A stretch of DNA of 33,659 nt from Burkholderiales bacterium (GTDB lineage Bacteria; Pseudomonadota; Gammaproteobacteria; Burkholderiales; Burkholderiaceae_C): assembly GCA_947508055.1 (NCBI GenBank), contig CANNRR010000021.1, positions 1 through 33,659 on the forward strand, in the 5' to 3' direction. Made by a program: the position numbers and the translations under genes. Of this stretch, positions 9,543-19,083 are shown piece after piece. Position 1 is the first letter of the stretch. Each line of letters begins with the position of its first letter. The notes under the pieces are model-generated. The model was not told the origin of the DNA. It ran no database searches and worked only from the letters and a program-made list of their open reading frames with translations.

Positions 9543-9777
9543 AAACGAAATACAAACCATTTCATCGGAATCAGGATAAGTTTAGACCAAAACCGTTGCT
9601 ATTTGGGCAAAATAAGCGCATAAATTCACAAAATCTTTACTTTTAAGGGTTTATACCTATGTCTGAATATTTCTTGTTTTGATACAAATGGGATGCAGCC
9701 GAGGATTCACCGAATGTCGGCCTAGCCTTTGACGCCCCTCAATGAATGTGCAAACCACGTGTACTAGGAAATAATTT

Positions 9778-12627
9778 ATGAAGAACACCCCCACTCAGCG
9801 CGTCGGCGCGCTCAACACACGCAGATCGCTGTTCAAACTAGGCCCTATCGCTGCGGGTTGTGCCGCGTTGATCATTACCAGCAATGGCGCCTTTGCGCAA
9901 GATGCGTCCGGCCTCAGCACTGTCACAGTTACCGGTATTCGTAAAGGTATTGAAGCAGCGATTTCAACCAAGCGAAACTCCGACTCGATCGTGGACGCAA
10001 TCTCTGCGGAAGACATCGGAAAGCTGCCTGATGCCACGGTCGCTGAATCGATCGCACGGTTGCCAGGTGTAACAGCCCAGCGCGACATGCGCACTGGCAA
10101 GGCATCGACCATCAGCATCCGTGGCATGTCGCCTGATTTCAACGGGTCGCTGTTGAATGGTCGCGAGCAAGCGTCTACAGGCGACAGCCGTGCGCCGTCG
10201 TTTGACGTCTATCCCGCTGAGTTGATGAGCGGGATCGTTGTCTACAAAACACCTGACGCCCAATTGGTAGGACAAGGCCTGTCATCCACGACCGATCTTC
10301 GCACTCTGAAGCCACTAGATTTCCCAGGCCGCACAATTGCCGTCAATTTGAAAAAGAAGACCACAGGCATTGGCTCTGGCGCTCCGGAACAGGGTGACGG
10401 CAATAATGGCAGCTTCTCGTATGTCGACCAATTTGCCGACCGCACCATTGGTTTAGCCCTGGGTGTGACGCGAACGCGCGAAAGCAATAACCAGCAAGTC
10501 AAATTTGACTCATGGGGTGGATGGGCGGCGGACTGGAATAACCCTGCCACAGGTGCTTCGGTCAAAGTACCCGGCGGCTTCAAAGCCGATGTCGAGACCA
10601 CTGGTCAAGACCGTGATGCCGTGTTGGCCGTGCTGCAATTCAACCCTAGCAAAGATTTTAAAACGACCGTTGACGTTCTGTCCTCAAAAGGCAAGGGCAC
10701 TTACCGTCGCACCGGTCTGGAAGGCGCGGTTGCGGGCGGCGCCGGCGATTATGATCCCGATGGCGTATTGAGCAACGCAACAGTTGTCGGCGGTGTTGCA
10801 ACATCGGGCACGATTAACAATTACAAGGGTGTGGTCCGTAACCATATGACCACCTATGACGACAGCCTGGTGTCAATTGGCCTGAACTCCGCCTTGACGA
10901 CCGGGACATGGACAACCACTCTCGACTTGGCAAATTCCAAGGCTACACGTGACGAGCAGCGCTATGAAACCACGGCCGGTCAACCAGGGGATTACAAAGG
11001 CAATACAGCTGGCCTTGCGCCTCTGGGCAGCATTTCCTGGACCGGCTTCAACGGTAGTAATTTCGAGGACGTGAAGTACGCGACGAGCGTGAACTACGCC
11101 GACCGCTCCAAGATCGCGTTGACTGATATCAACGGATGGGGCGGTACCGACAACGGCATGCGTTTTGCGCAGGCAGGTTATTTGGCTCGACCCAGTGAAA
11201 CTGACACGGTCAACAATTTCCGTTTGACTGAAGCCAAGGAACTGGATTGGGGCCCGCTGGTATCCGCCCAGTTTGGTGTCAATGTCGCCAAGCGGGAAAA
11301 GCAGCACTCGTCTTTGGAGTACACGCTTCAGATCAAAGGCCAGGGTGCTTTGGGTTCCGTGCCAATTCCCGGAACGACCACCATGACTACGGCAAATGGC
11401 GTTCCAATTGCCACCTTCGACCCTGCTGGAAGCGACGGCAGCATTTATGGTCTGGTAAACAAGGTTGACGGCGGCATTGTAGAGAAGCAATGGGGCGTAA
11501 CCGAAGACGTGACGACGACCTTCATCAAGGGTGATATCGACAGCACCGTCTTGGGCATGCAACTGCGCGGCAATGTTGGCACGCAGTTTGTGAACAGCAA
11601 GCAGAACTCCACTGGTGTCACTTACAACACTAGCGCCTGCCAAAAGACTGCTGCGACATGTCCCACCAACACGGTGTCACTGGGCTCCAGCTATACCGAC
11701 GTATTACCAAGCTTGAACCTGGCCTTGAGCTTGCCTAATGATCAGGTTCTGCGCTTCGCCGCAGCCAAAGTTATGGCACGTCCATCCATGGCGGACATGA
11801 AGGCAACTGGCAGCTTTGGCCTAGCCCAAACTGGTTCCGACGCGATCAACCCGATCTTGCGCGGCGGTGGCGGAAACCCTGGTTTGGAACCCTTCCGTGC
11901 CAACGCTGTCGACCTCTCGTTCGAGAAGTATTTTGGCAAAAAGGGCGTGATCAGCGTAGCAGCTTTCTATAAGAACCTGGATAGCTATATCCTGTCGATT
12001 GGGCGTCCTGTTGATTTCGCACCCTACATTTCCGCATCCGCTTCGTTGCCTTCTACAGGTCTTTACAAGGGGTCAACCAAGGGCATATGGACAAGCAAAA
12101 TCAACGGAACGGGCGGCAAAATCCAGGGTTATGAAATAAACTTTGACGTCCCCTTCTCGCTGGCAACTGCGGCGCTTGACGGCTTCGGGATGCAAATGAA
12201 CATCTCGGACACAACCAGCGATGTCAAGCTGCCCTCCAACTCGGTAGATGGCAAGGATCTAGGTGCCAGCATTCCGCTGCCAGGTTTGTCGCGTACGGTT
12301 AAGAACATGAAGCTGTACTACGAAGCCAATGGCTTCCAAATCGGGGTTGCCCAGAAGACCCGTTCCGCGTTCATTGGAGAAATCACCGATTTTGAAGACT
12401 CAAAGAAGACGACCTGGATCAAGGGCGAGTCTATCGTTGATTTGCAATTGGCTTATGAATTCCGCACTGGTTACTTCAAGGGCTTGTCTCTGACCATGTC
12501 GGCAAACAACTTCGGCGATGCGAAGTTCCAGCGCATGACAGTTGACGATACGACCGGTGAGGAGAAAATCGTTGACTCAGTCCAATACGGCAGGACCTAC
12601 AACTTCGGTCTGAACTACAAGTTCTAA
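9778..12627 (+). CDS. TonB-dependent receptor, likely maltodextrin/alpha-glucan-related
   Basis: 949 aa; signal region then STVTVTGIRKGIEAAISTKRNSDSIVDAISAEDIGKLPDATVAESIARLPGVTAQR plug domain; C-terminal YGRTYNFGLNYKF beta-strand. Confidence 0.92.
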   Translation: MKNTPTQRVGALNTRRSLFKLGPIAAGCAALIITSNGAFAQDASGLSTVTVTGIRKGIEAAISTKRNSDSIVDAISAEDIGKLPDATVAESIARLPGVTAQRDMRTGKASTISIRGMSPDFNGSLLNGREQASTGDSRAPSFDVYPAELMSGIVVYKTPDAQLVGQGLSSTTDLRTLKPLDFPGRTIAVNLKKKTTGIGSGAPEQGDGNNGSFSYVDQFADRTIGLALGVTRTRESNNQQVKFDSWGGWAADWNNPATGASVKVPGGFKADVETTGQDRDAVLAVLQFNPSKDFKTTVDVLSSKGKGTYRRTGLEGAVAGGAGDYDPDGVLSNATVVGGVATSGTINNYKGVVRNHMTTYDDSLVSIGLNSALTTGTWTTTLDLANSKATRDEQRYETTAGQPGDYKGNTAGLAPLGSISWTGFNGSNFEDVKYATSVNYADRSKIALTDINGWGGTDNGMRFAQAGYLARPSETDTVNNFRLTEAKELDWGPLVSAQFGVNVAKREKQHSSLEYTLQIKGQGALGSVPIPGTTTMTTANGVPIATFDPAGSDGSIYGLVNKVDGGIVEKQWGVTEDVTTTFIKGDIDSTVLGMQLRGNVGTQFVNSKQNSTGVTYNTSACQKTAATCPTNTVSLGSSYTDVLPSLNLALSLPNDQVLRFAAAKVMARPSMADMKATGSFGLAQTGSDAINPILRGGGGNPGLEPFRANAVDLSFEKYFGKKGVISVAAFYKNLDSYILSIGRPVDFAPYISASASLPSTGLYKGSTKGIWTSKINGTGGKIQGYEINFDVPFSLATAALDGFGMQMNISDTTSDVKLPSNSVDGKDLGASIPLPGLSRTVKNMKLYYEANGFQIGVAQKTRSAFIGEITDFEDSKKTTWIKGESIVDLQLAYEFRTGYFKGLSLTMSANNFGDAKFQRMTVDDTTGEEKIVDSVQYGRTYNFGLNYKF

Positions 12628-12638
12628 GGTCACTTTTT

Positions 12639-12664
12639 CCTGCTATTGCACACGCGATAGCAGG
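12639..12664 (+). other. Hairpin in the 3' UTR of the TonB-receptor gene
   Basis: CCTGCTAT-N10-ATAGCAGG, perfect 8-bp stem, without a following T-tract. Confidence 0.5.
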
Positions 12665-12692
12665 TTGAAAAACCTACTTGACTTGACACTGC

Positions 12693-12730
12693 AAAACCCT
12701 GTTGGCTGAGGCACACAGGGTTTTTTCTTT
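12693..12730 (+). terminator. Rho-independent terminator between the TonB receptor and the halogenase
   Basis: AAAACCCTGT-tggctgaggcac-ACAGGGTTTTTTCTTT, 10-bp stem plus T-tract. Confidence 0.9.
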
Positions 12731-12758
12731 ATAGTTACTCATTTCGTATTTGAATTCC

Positions 12759-14276
12759 ATGCACACCACTCCCATCAAAACCATTGTCATCGTCGGGGGT
12801 GGCACATCCGGCTGGATGACCGCAGCGGCACTTTCCACAATCCTCAAAGGCCGCTACACCATTCGTTTGGTGGAGTCGGACGAAATCGGCATCATTGGCG
12901 TCGGAGAAGCGACGATTCCCATGATCCAACGTTTCAACAAGATCGTCGGAATTGATGAGTATGAATTTCTCAAGGAAACCCAAGGCACCTTTAAGTTGGG
13001 CATCGAATTTGTCAACTGGGGCAAGTTGGGCGATCGCTACATGCACGGATTCGGCCGCATAGGACAAGACCTGTGGACGGTTCCCTTCGAACAATACTGG
13101 CGCAAGATGCGCGCCATGGGGAAGGCGCAGGACCTGGAGGCGTACTCGATCACGCGAATGGCATCCAAAGCCAACAAGTTCATGCCGCCTGCGGCGGATG
13201 TCACCAATTCCCCGCTGAACGACATCGCGTACGCCTACCATTTCGATGCCAGTCTGTATGCCAAGTACTTGCGCAAGCTATCCATCGAGCGCGGTGTGGT
13301 GCGAACCGAAGGGATGATCGTACAGGTCACCCAACGCGGGGGCGACGGATACGTTGATGCATTGGTGTTGGCCAATGGCGAACGCATTGAAGGTGATCTG
13401 TTCATCGATTGTTCGGGCATTCGCGCCTTGCTGATCGAAGAGACCCTCAAAACCGGGTACGATGATTGGTCGCACTGGTTACCATGCGACCGGGCGCTGG
13501 CGGTGCCGTGCGAGTCGGCCGCGACACTAACACCCTATACCCGATCAACCGCACACGGCGCGGGTTGGCAATGGCGCATACCGCTGCAGCACCGGATTGG
13601 CAATGGCCATGTGTATTGCAGTAAGGCCATCAGCGATGACGAAGCCGCAGCAACGCTGCTCGCCAACCTGGACGGAAAACCGCTGGCCGATCCACGCTTG
13701 TTCAAATTCACCGTCGGTATGCGAAAGAAGGCATGGAACCGCAATGTGATCGCCATCGGGCTGGCAGGGGGCTTTCTGGAGCCACTGGAATCCACCAGCA
13801 TCCACTTGGTACAAGCTGCGGTTTCGCAGCTCATCGATTTCTTTCCTGATGCGGGTTTCAGCTCGACCGATGTGGATGAATACAACCGCCAAAGTCGCTT
13901 CCACTTTGAGCGTATCCGTGACTTCATCATCCTGCACTACAAGGCGAACCAACGCGAGGATTCTGACTTCTGGAAAGCCTGCGCCAACATGGAAGTACCG
14001 CGGACCTTGACCGACAAGATGAACCTCTACCGTTCGCGTGGACGCATCGTGCGGTTTGACAACGAACTGTTTGCCGAAACCGGTTGGCTGCAGGTGATGC
14101 AAGGACAAAACGTTCCAACCGAAGGCTACAACACCCTGGTCGACTTGCAGTCGGAAGAGGCCACGGCAGAGTATCTGGAAAGCGTACGTACTGTCATTGC
14201 CAAGTGCGTGGACGTGATGCCTGACCATGCCGCCTACATTACCCGCAATTGCGTTGCGCCCAAACTGAAGATGTGA
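12759..14276 (+). CDS. FAD-dependent tryptophan-halogenase-like protein
   Basis: GGGTSGWMTAAAL FAD site, TFKLGIEFVNW (conserved Lys), WQWRIP (WxWxIP motif), GGFLEPLESTSIHLVQAA. The ORF track starts at 12750; ATG 12759 is an equally good start. Confidence 0.92.
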   Translation: MHTTPIKTIVIVGGGTSGWMTAAALSTILKGRYTIRLVESDEIGIIGVGEATIPMIQRFNKIVGIDEYEFLKETQGTFKLGIEFVNWGKLGDRYMHGFGRIGQDLWTVPFEQYWRKMRAMGKAQDLEAYSITRMASKANKFMPPAADVTNSPLNDIAYAYHFDASLYAKYLRKLSIERGVVRTEGMIVQVTQRGGDGYVDALVLANGERIEGDLFIDCSGIRALLIEETLKTGYDDWSHWLPCDRALAVPCESAATLTPYTRSTAHGAGWQWRIPLQHRIGNGHVYCSKAISDDEAAATLLANLDGKPLADPRLFKFTVGMRKKAWNRNVIAIGLAGGFLEPLESTSIHLVQAAVSQLIDFFPDAGFSSTDVDEYNRQSRFHFERIRDFIILHYKANQREDSDFWKACANMEVPRTLTDKMNLYRSRGRIVRFDNELFAETGWLQVMQGQNVPTEGYNTLVDLQSEEATAEYLESVRTVIAKCVDVMPDHAAYITRNCVAPKLKM

Positions 14277-14278
14277 AA

Positions 14279-16273
14279 ATGAAGTGTTTCGATAGTGATT
14301 CGATGGGTTTGCGCCGACGCACGGTGCTGTTTGGCGCCGCACTTCCGTGGGTGAGCGCACCGGTATGGGCTGCCTCAGCAGCGCCGGATGCGACCCGTTT
14401 TTTTCGTGACGAGGAAACCCTGTCAGTGCATCTGTCGCCGGACGGGAAGCGCGTTGCTTTACGCACCGTGGCCAAACACCGTGGCGTGATGCTCAGCGTG
14501 CTCGATCTGGCCTCCATGCAACCCACTATCCTGCACAGCCAGGAGATTGCCGACGCGTGCAATGTGGCCTGGACCAGCCACAATCGCCTGATTTTTTCGG
14601 TCGAGGAGCGCCGGTTACCAGAAGGTCTGGTCGATTCCGGTCCCGGCCTGTACACCATCCAGGCCGACGGCACCGGTTTTCGGCAGCTGGTGGAACGCCA
14701 GGAATTAGTCAGAGTGGAAAAAATCGATGGAGGCGGGATTTCCGGTGCTATGGCAACCGGGGCCGCCCCTATGGCCGGTGGCGCATCCGTCGGCCAAGAG
14801 GGCATGGGTTTTAAACAGATTCCGGATGCACCAAACATCCAGAACCTGCGGGAAGTTGAGTCCGACCGACTACACCCCTGGAACACCTATGTGCTCTCGC
14901 CCTTAGAATCAGCGACTCCTGAAAGCATCATGGTATGGCGTCCCAAGGGAACAAAGGGCGCAGCGGTCGAAATATTGGAGTTGAACCTGCGCACCGGACG
15001 TGCGCGCGCGCTTGATGTGCCCGGCGAGGTGATCGTAGCCCACGCTGATGCAGCCGGGAACTTGCGCGCAGCGGTTGTTCGCAATGGATCCACAGTATCC
15101 ACCGTTTGGCGTGATCCCGTCACCAGCCAATGGCGGACTTTGGCAGACTGCGCGCCCGAATCCGAAGCGGATTGGAGCATCAAACACATCGACCCACACG
15201 GCACCTTGTATGTCAGCGCCCGCCGCGGACAAGATAAGTTGGCATTGTGGTCTTACGATGTGAACGCCGCCCGCTGGTCTGCCGCGCCGCTGGCGCAGTC
15301 TCCCCAATATGACGTGGATGCACAAGTGTTGGTGAGCGAGCACAAGGTCGTAGGATTCCGGTTCACGATTGATGCCGAAGTGACCCTTTGGATCGACGCG
15401 AATTTCAAAACCCTGCAGCAGCAACTGGACCAGTTGCTGCCCCGCACGGTGAATCGAATTGCAGTTGCGTCGCAGGGCAGCCCGCAGACTCTCGTTGAGG
15501 CGTTTTCAGATACCCAACCGATGGTCTACCTCCTGTACAACTGCGAATCTCGCAAGCTAACAAAACTGGGCTCGTTGCGTCCTGACATCGCATCCAGGGA
15601 TATGGCCGGCATGGACGTGCAACGTTTTGCGGCCCGCGATGGCCTGCAAATTCCGGTCTGGGTCACGCGACCCAACGGTGCTGCCTCCGGGGCCCTGCCT
15701 ACTGTGGTGTGGCTGCCTGACGCAATGAATGCACACAGCGAACAATGGTACTGGGATGCGGTACTGCAATTCCTGGCGGCCCTGGGCTATGCCGTCCTGC
15801 GCCCGGAACTGCGGGGTACACGCGGCCTGGGACTGCGCCATTTCCAGGCCGGCAACGGTCAGTCCGGCACTGGCACCATTGACGATCTCGCCGACACCGT
15901 TCAGTGGGCAATTGCACAAGGAATCGCCGACCCCAAACGCATTGCAGTTGGTGGCTCGGGTTTTGGCGCCGGAGTCGGCCTTATGGCAATGGCGCGCTAC
16001 CCACAACTCTTTCGCTGTGGAGTGGCACTGTCTGCATCCGGCATCCAACCGGTATTGCTACGCCAACCGGTGTTGCTGGCCAATGGCGACAAAAACAAAG
16101 TAGTTCTGCAAGACCAGTCAGAGTCCATTCGCAAGGCCGTTCAGGCGGGCAACCCGGCTGCAGAATGGATTGTCTACAAGGGTGAAGGACACTCACTTCG
16201 TGACCCGGCCAACAAGGTCAACTTCTACAACCGTGTGGCGAAATTTCTGGATGACCACATGCGAGCTTCCTGA
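14279..16273 (+). CDS. S9 (prolyl-oligopeptidase)-like protein with atypical catalytic motifs
   Basis: Signal region RRRTVLFGAALPWVSAPVWA; C-terminal alpha/beta-hydrolase fold LGYAVLRPELRGTRGLGLRHFQAGNGQSGTGTIDDLADTVQWAIAQGIADPKRIAVGGSGFGAG, GEGHSL. Start 14279 is 2 nt after the halogenase stop. Confidence 0.8.
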   Translation: MKCFDSDSMGLRRRTVLFGAALPWVSAPVWAASAAPDATRFFRDEETLSVHLSPDGKRVALRTVAKHRGVMLSVLDLASMQPTILHSQEIADACNVAWTSHNRLIFSVEERRLPEGLVDSGPGLYTIQADGTGFRQLVERQELVRVEKIDGGGISGAMATGAAPMAGGASVGQEGMGFKQIPDAPNIQNLREVESDRLHPWNTYVLSPLESATPESIMVWRPKGTKGAAVEILELNLRTGRARALDVPGEVIVAHADAAGNLRAAVVRNGSTVSTVWRDPVTSQWRTLADCAPESEADWSIKHIDPHGTLYVSARRGQDKLALWSYDVNAARWSAAPLAQSPQYDVDAQVLVSEHKVVGFRFTIDAEVTLWIDANFKTLQQQLDQLLPRTVNRIAVASQGSPQTLVEAFSDTQPMVYLLYNCESRKLTKLGSLRPDIASRDMAGMDVQRFAARDGLQIPVWVTRPNGAASGALPTVVWLPDAMNAHSEQWYWDAVLQFLAALGYAVLRPELRGTRGLGLRHFQAGNGQSGTGTIDDLADTVQWAIAQGIADPKRIAVGGSGFGAGVGLMAMARYPQLFRCGVALSASGIQPVLLRQPVLLANGDKNKVVLQDQSESIRKAVQAGNPAAEWIVYKGEGHSLRDPANKVNFYNRVAKFLDDHMRAS

Positions 16274-16298
16274 TTCCAACTGGCGCTGCGCAACGACC

Positions 16299-16877
16299 CT
16301 ACTCTTTCTTGAGTAGGTAATTGAAACTGAACGATATTCGATCTGAGTTGGTCATGTTGGCGCTCACGCGGTGAAAGACTTCAGACCGGAAAAGGACCAA
16401 GCGGCCGACCTGGGGTTTGACAACGAAGTTACCAAAATACTTGGCCTGCATGTCGGTAGGAACAATTGAAAAGTCTCCGTCCTCTCCGTTCGTATTGAAG
16501 TAATACGCTCCACTGACGGGTAAACCATCGGCGCCACGTTCGTGGTTGTGACGCTCCTGGAATCCGAACTGCCGGGTGATGTTGATCCAGCTTTGGGTGT
16601 AGGCAGGGTCAACGCTCAGATCGTGGTCCACACGTGTAGCCCGGACAAACGCGAGAATGCTGGTCTCGACGAAACCTCTTAGCGCGTCCAGTCTGGCATG
16701 GGTGAACAAGTCTTTTTCGTTGTTGAAGGAAGTCAGCACGTTGTCGCCCCAGGTCGGCTCAAGCAGACCTTCTATCAACGGCCTCTGAGACAGGACTTCG
16801 CGGGCGATTGCCTCGATGGTCTCTTGATCGGCCTGCTCAATCGCAATCAACGTGGGAAACAGGGTTTCAATATTCAT
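16299..16877 (-). CDS. Putative 2OG-Fe(II) oxygenase, TIGR02466-like
   Basis: 192 aa; SWINITRQFGFQERHNHERGADGLPVSGAYYFNT..., GRLVLFRSEVFHRVSANMTNSDRISFSFNYLL. Confidence 0.75.
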   Translation of the reverse strand: MNIETLFPTLIAIEQADQETIEAIAREVLSQRPLIEGLLEPTWGDNVLTSFNNEKDLFTHARLDALRGFVETSILAFVRATRVDHDLSVDPAYTQSWINITRQFGFQERHNHERGADGLPVSGAYYFNTNGEDGDFSIVPTDMQAKYFGNFVVKPQVGRLVLFRSEVFHRVSANMTNSDRISFSFNYLLKKE

Positions 16878-18076
16878 GGCGTCACCTTGCGTATCAGCGG
16901 ACCGAGTTGTTTCAATTTAGGAGCAACCACAGGCACCGTCAACATGGTGCTGGCCACTGCCATGAGCAGCAGGGCCGTAAAGGTCTCATTGGTGATGATG
17001 TTCTTGTCCAGTAGGATGTTGACGAAGATGATCATGATCAGCGCCTTGGTCTGCAGTAGCCAGCCAATGATGGACGCTTCACCTTTTCCCCACTTCAGGA
17101 CCTTGCCAGCCACGTGAACGCCGACGAGTTTGCCGGAGACTGAGGCAACCAGCAGTCCACCGGCGGCTGCGAATACCATCGCTCCACCCACGTTCCAATT
17201 CGTGCGCAAACCGGTACTCAAAAAGAAAACCGGCATCATGACCATCAGCACATGGTGGCGCAGCAAGTCCATCTGCTCCTGGTTAAACCAATCCGCGTCC
17301 ATCACTGCGCCCGCCAAAAAAGCACCGACCATGAAGTGCAAGCCGGCCCAGTCAGCGGCAAAACTGCAGGCCGCCAGCCAGATCAGGCTGGCATACCAGC
17401 GGTCACGCTCGGCTAAACGAACCATCAGATAGCGAAAGGCCGCCGTGGCGCCGCCAAACACAAACAAAAACGTCACTTGCCGGCCCACACGGGTCCAGTC
17501 CAGCAGAATGATGGCCAACACGCCCCAGATCGCAATATCGTCCAGGCTGGCGTAACGTAGGATGCGCTGGCCCAGTGGGGCCCGCAGGATATCGAGTTTT
17601 TCCATCAACAAAATCAGGATCGGCAAAGCGGTCACGGCGCAGGCCATGCCGACACCCACTACAAACTGCCATGGCCTGCCACCGGTCCCCATCCACCCGT
17701 CAAAAGACAACATGCCGAGCGCCGCAACGCCGCCAAAAAGTAGCGGAACACCCAAGGCAAAACCGGCGGTGATGCCACTTTCGCGTCGATTGGTCCAGGC
17801 CTGCTTCAAGTCCAATTCGATCCCGGCAATCATCACGAACAGCATGACGGCCCACCAGGCAATACCGTTGAGCGACTGAATGACCTGCGGATTGAAAACA
17901 AACTGGTAGTACTGCGGATACACCGCCCCCAGAATGCCGGGGCCCAACAAGATGCCAGCAATGATTTGCACCACCACCAGCGGTGCGTAGTAGTCCGTGC
18001 GTCCCAACCGCCAGATGAGGTAGGGCACGGTGAAGATGATCAGCATCGCGATCAGGAATATTTCAGTGGTGTTCAT
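16874..18076 (-). CDS. Cation:proton antiporter, CPA2 family-like
   Basis: Start set at MNTTEIFL (18076), giving a 4-nt overlap with the upstream gene; multi-TM; GILLGPGILGAVYPQ, IAGIELDLKQAW, FLAGAVMDAD. Confidence 0.85.
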   Translation of the reverse strand: MNTTEIFLIAMLIIFTVPYLIWRLGRTDYYAPLVVVQIIAGILLGPGILGAVYPQYYQFVFNPQVIQSLNGIAWWAVMLFVMIAGIELDLKQAWTNRRESGITAGFALGVPLLFGGVAALGMLSFDGWMGTGGRPWQFVVGVGMACAVTALPILILLMEKLDILRAPLGQRILRYASLDDIAIWGVLAIILLDWTRVGRQVTFLFVFGGATAAFRYLMVRLAERDRWYASLIWLAACSFAADWAGLHFMVGAFLAGAVMDADWFNQEQMDLLRHHVLMVMMPVFFLSTGLRTNWNVGGAMVFAAAGGLLVASVSGKLVGVHVAGKVLKWGKGEASIIGWLLQTKALIMIIFVNILLDKNIITNETFTALLLMAVASTMLTVPVVAPKLKQLGPLIRKVTP

Positions 18077-19083
18077 GGCGCTCCTAGGATACGCGACACC
18101 TGCGGCGAGGTGGTGTGCCCGTTGGTCAGCAAAAAGATCAAGGGTATCTCCACGCGCGCAGCCCAATCCGTCTCGCTGTGGCCGGTTCCCTCAAACACGC
18201 GGGAGTTCCAATTGTCCGCTGCATAGCCCAAGTCCCTTCCAATGGCATCGACCTGAATCTGGTGCTTGCCATAGATCGCATCAAGCCCTGTCGTGCCATG
18301 GTCGATATAGATTCGGTGCGATCCAGGACGTGGCAGGTTTCCCCGCAAGTAGGTGAATGCAGCAAGTGGGAAAACTTCGTTTTGAAGCTGCTCAGGAGTC
18401 CCCCACGCACTGGGCCGCCCGACCCAATGTGTGGACAAAGCCGCTACACCGCCAAACACGCCAGGGTATTCGCACAGGGCATACAGTGAAATCATGCCTC
18501 CCATGCTGGAGCCCATGAGAAAGGTAGCGGCAGGCTCGGTCCTCGTGGAGTAGGTGCTGTCAATCACCGGCTTGAGTTCTTCCACGAGGTAACGCAGATA
18601 GGAATCGGCCATGGTGCGGCCCCATTGCGCCCGCCGGACATAGTCTTCGCGCACTTCGGCTGGCACCAGTGCCAAGTATTTCTCGGGGTAGTACTCACTG
18701 TAGCGGTACTTGCCGTTGTTGGGGATGCCCACCACAATCGTGTCCTGCACCCTGCCCTGTTTCATCAACTTTGATAGCACCTCATGCACGTTCCACGCTG
18801 CCTGGTTCCAGGTTTTGCTTGCATCGAACAGGTTTTGTCCGTCCGGCATGTACAGCACGGCGTAGCGTTTGTCCGGTGTGTAATCGGCAGGCAGCCACAC
18901 GTCAATGGGACGGGCATCCACGATTGCCGACGCCACCCCAGTCAGTCGCTCGATGCGACCCACAGAGACGGATGGTGGTGCGTCGGCCCAAGGGGCGTCT
19001 GCCTGTCCCAGAAAGGGCGTCAACAGCATAGGGGCTCCACTCAAAAGCTGTACAACACGGCGCCGATTGCTCCAGCGATTCAT
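18073..19083 (-). CDS. Alpha/beta-hydrolase, esterase-D/CE1-like, secreted
   Basis: 336 aa; VLYMPDGQNLFD, FLMGSSMGGMISLYAL nucleophile elbow, GTGHSETDW His region; N-terminal signal-like segment. Confidence 0.85.
   Translation of the reverse strand: MNRWSNRRRVVQLLSGAPMLLTPFLGQADAPWADAPPSVSVGRIERLTGVASAIVDARPIDVWLPADYTPDKRYAVLYMPDGQNLFDASKTWNQAAWNVHEVLSKLMKQGRVQDTIVVGIPNNGKYRYSEYYPEKYLALVPAEVREDYVRRAQWGRTMADSYLRYLVEELKPVIDSTYSTRTEPAATFLMGSSMGGMISLYALCEYPGVFGGVAALSTHWVGRPSAWGTPEQLQNEVFPLAAFTYLRGNLPRPGSHRIYIDHGTTGLDAIYGKHQIQVDAIGRDLGYAADNWNSRVFEGTGHSETDWAARVEIPLIFLLTNGHTTSPQVSRILGAP

Noticed and set aside
16298-16317. CCTACTC-TTTCTT-GAGTAGG hairpin between the converging operons
   Set aside because: Perfect 7-bp stem but no T-tract on either strand and it lies in the last codons of the oxygenase gene; too weak to call a bidirectional terminator.
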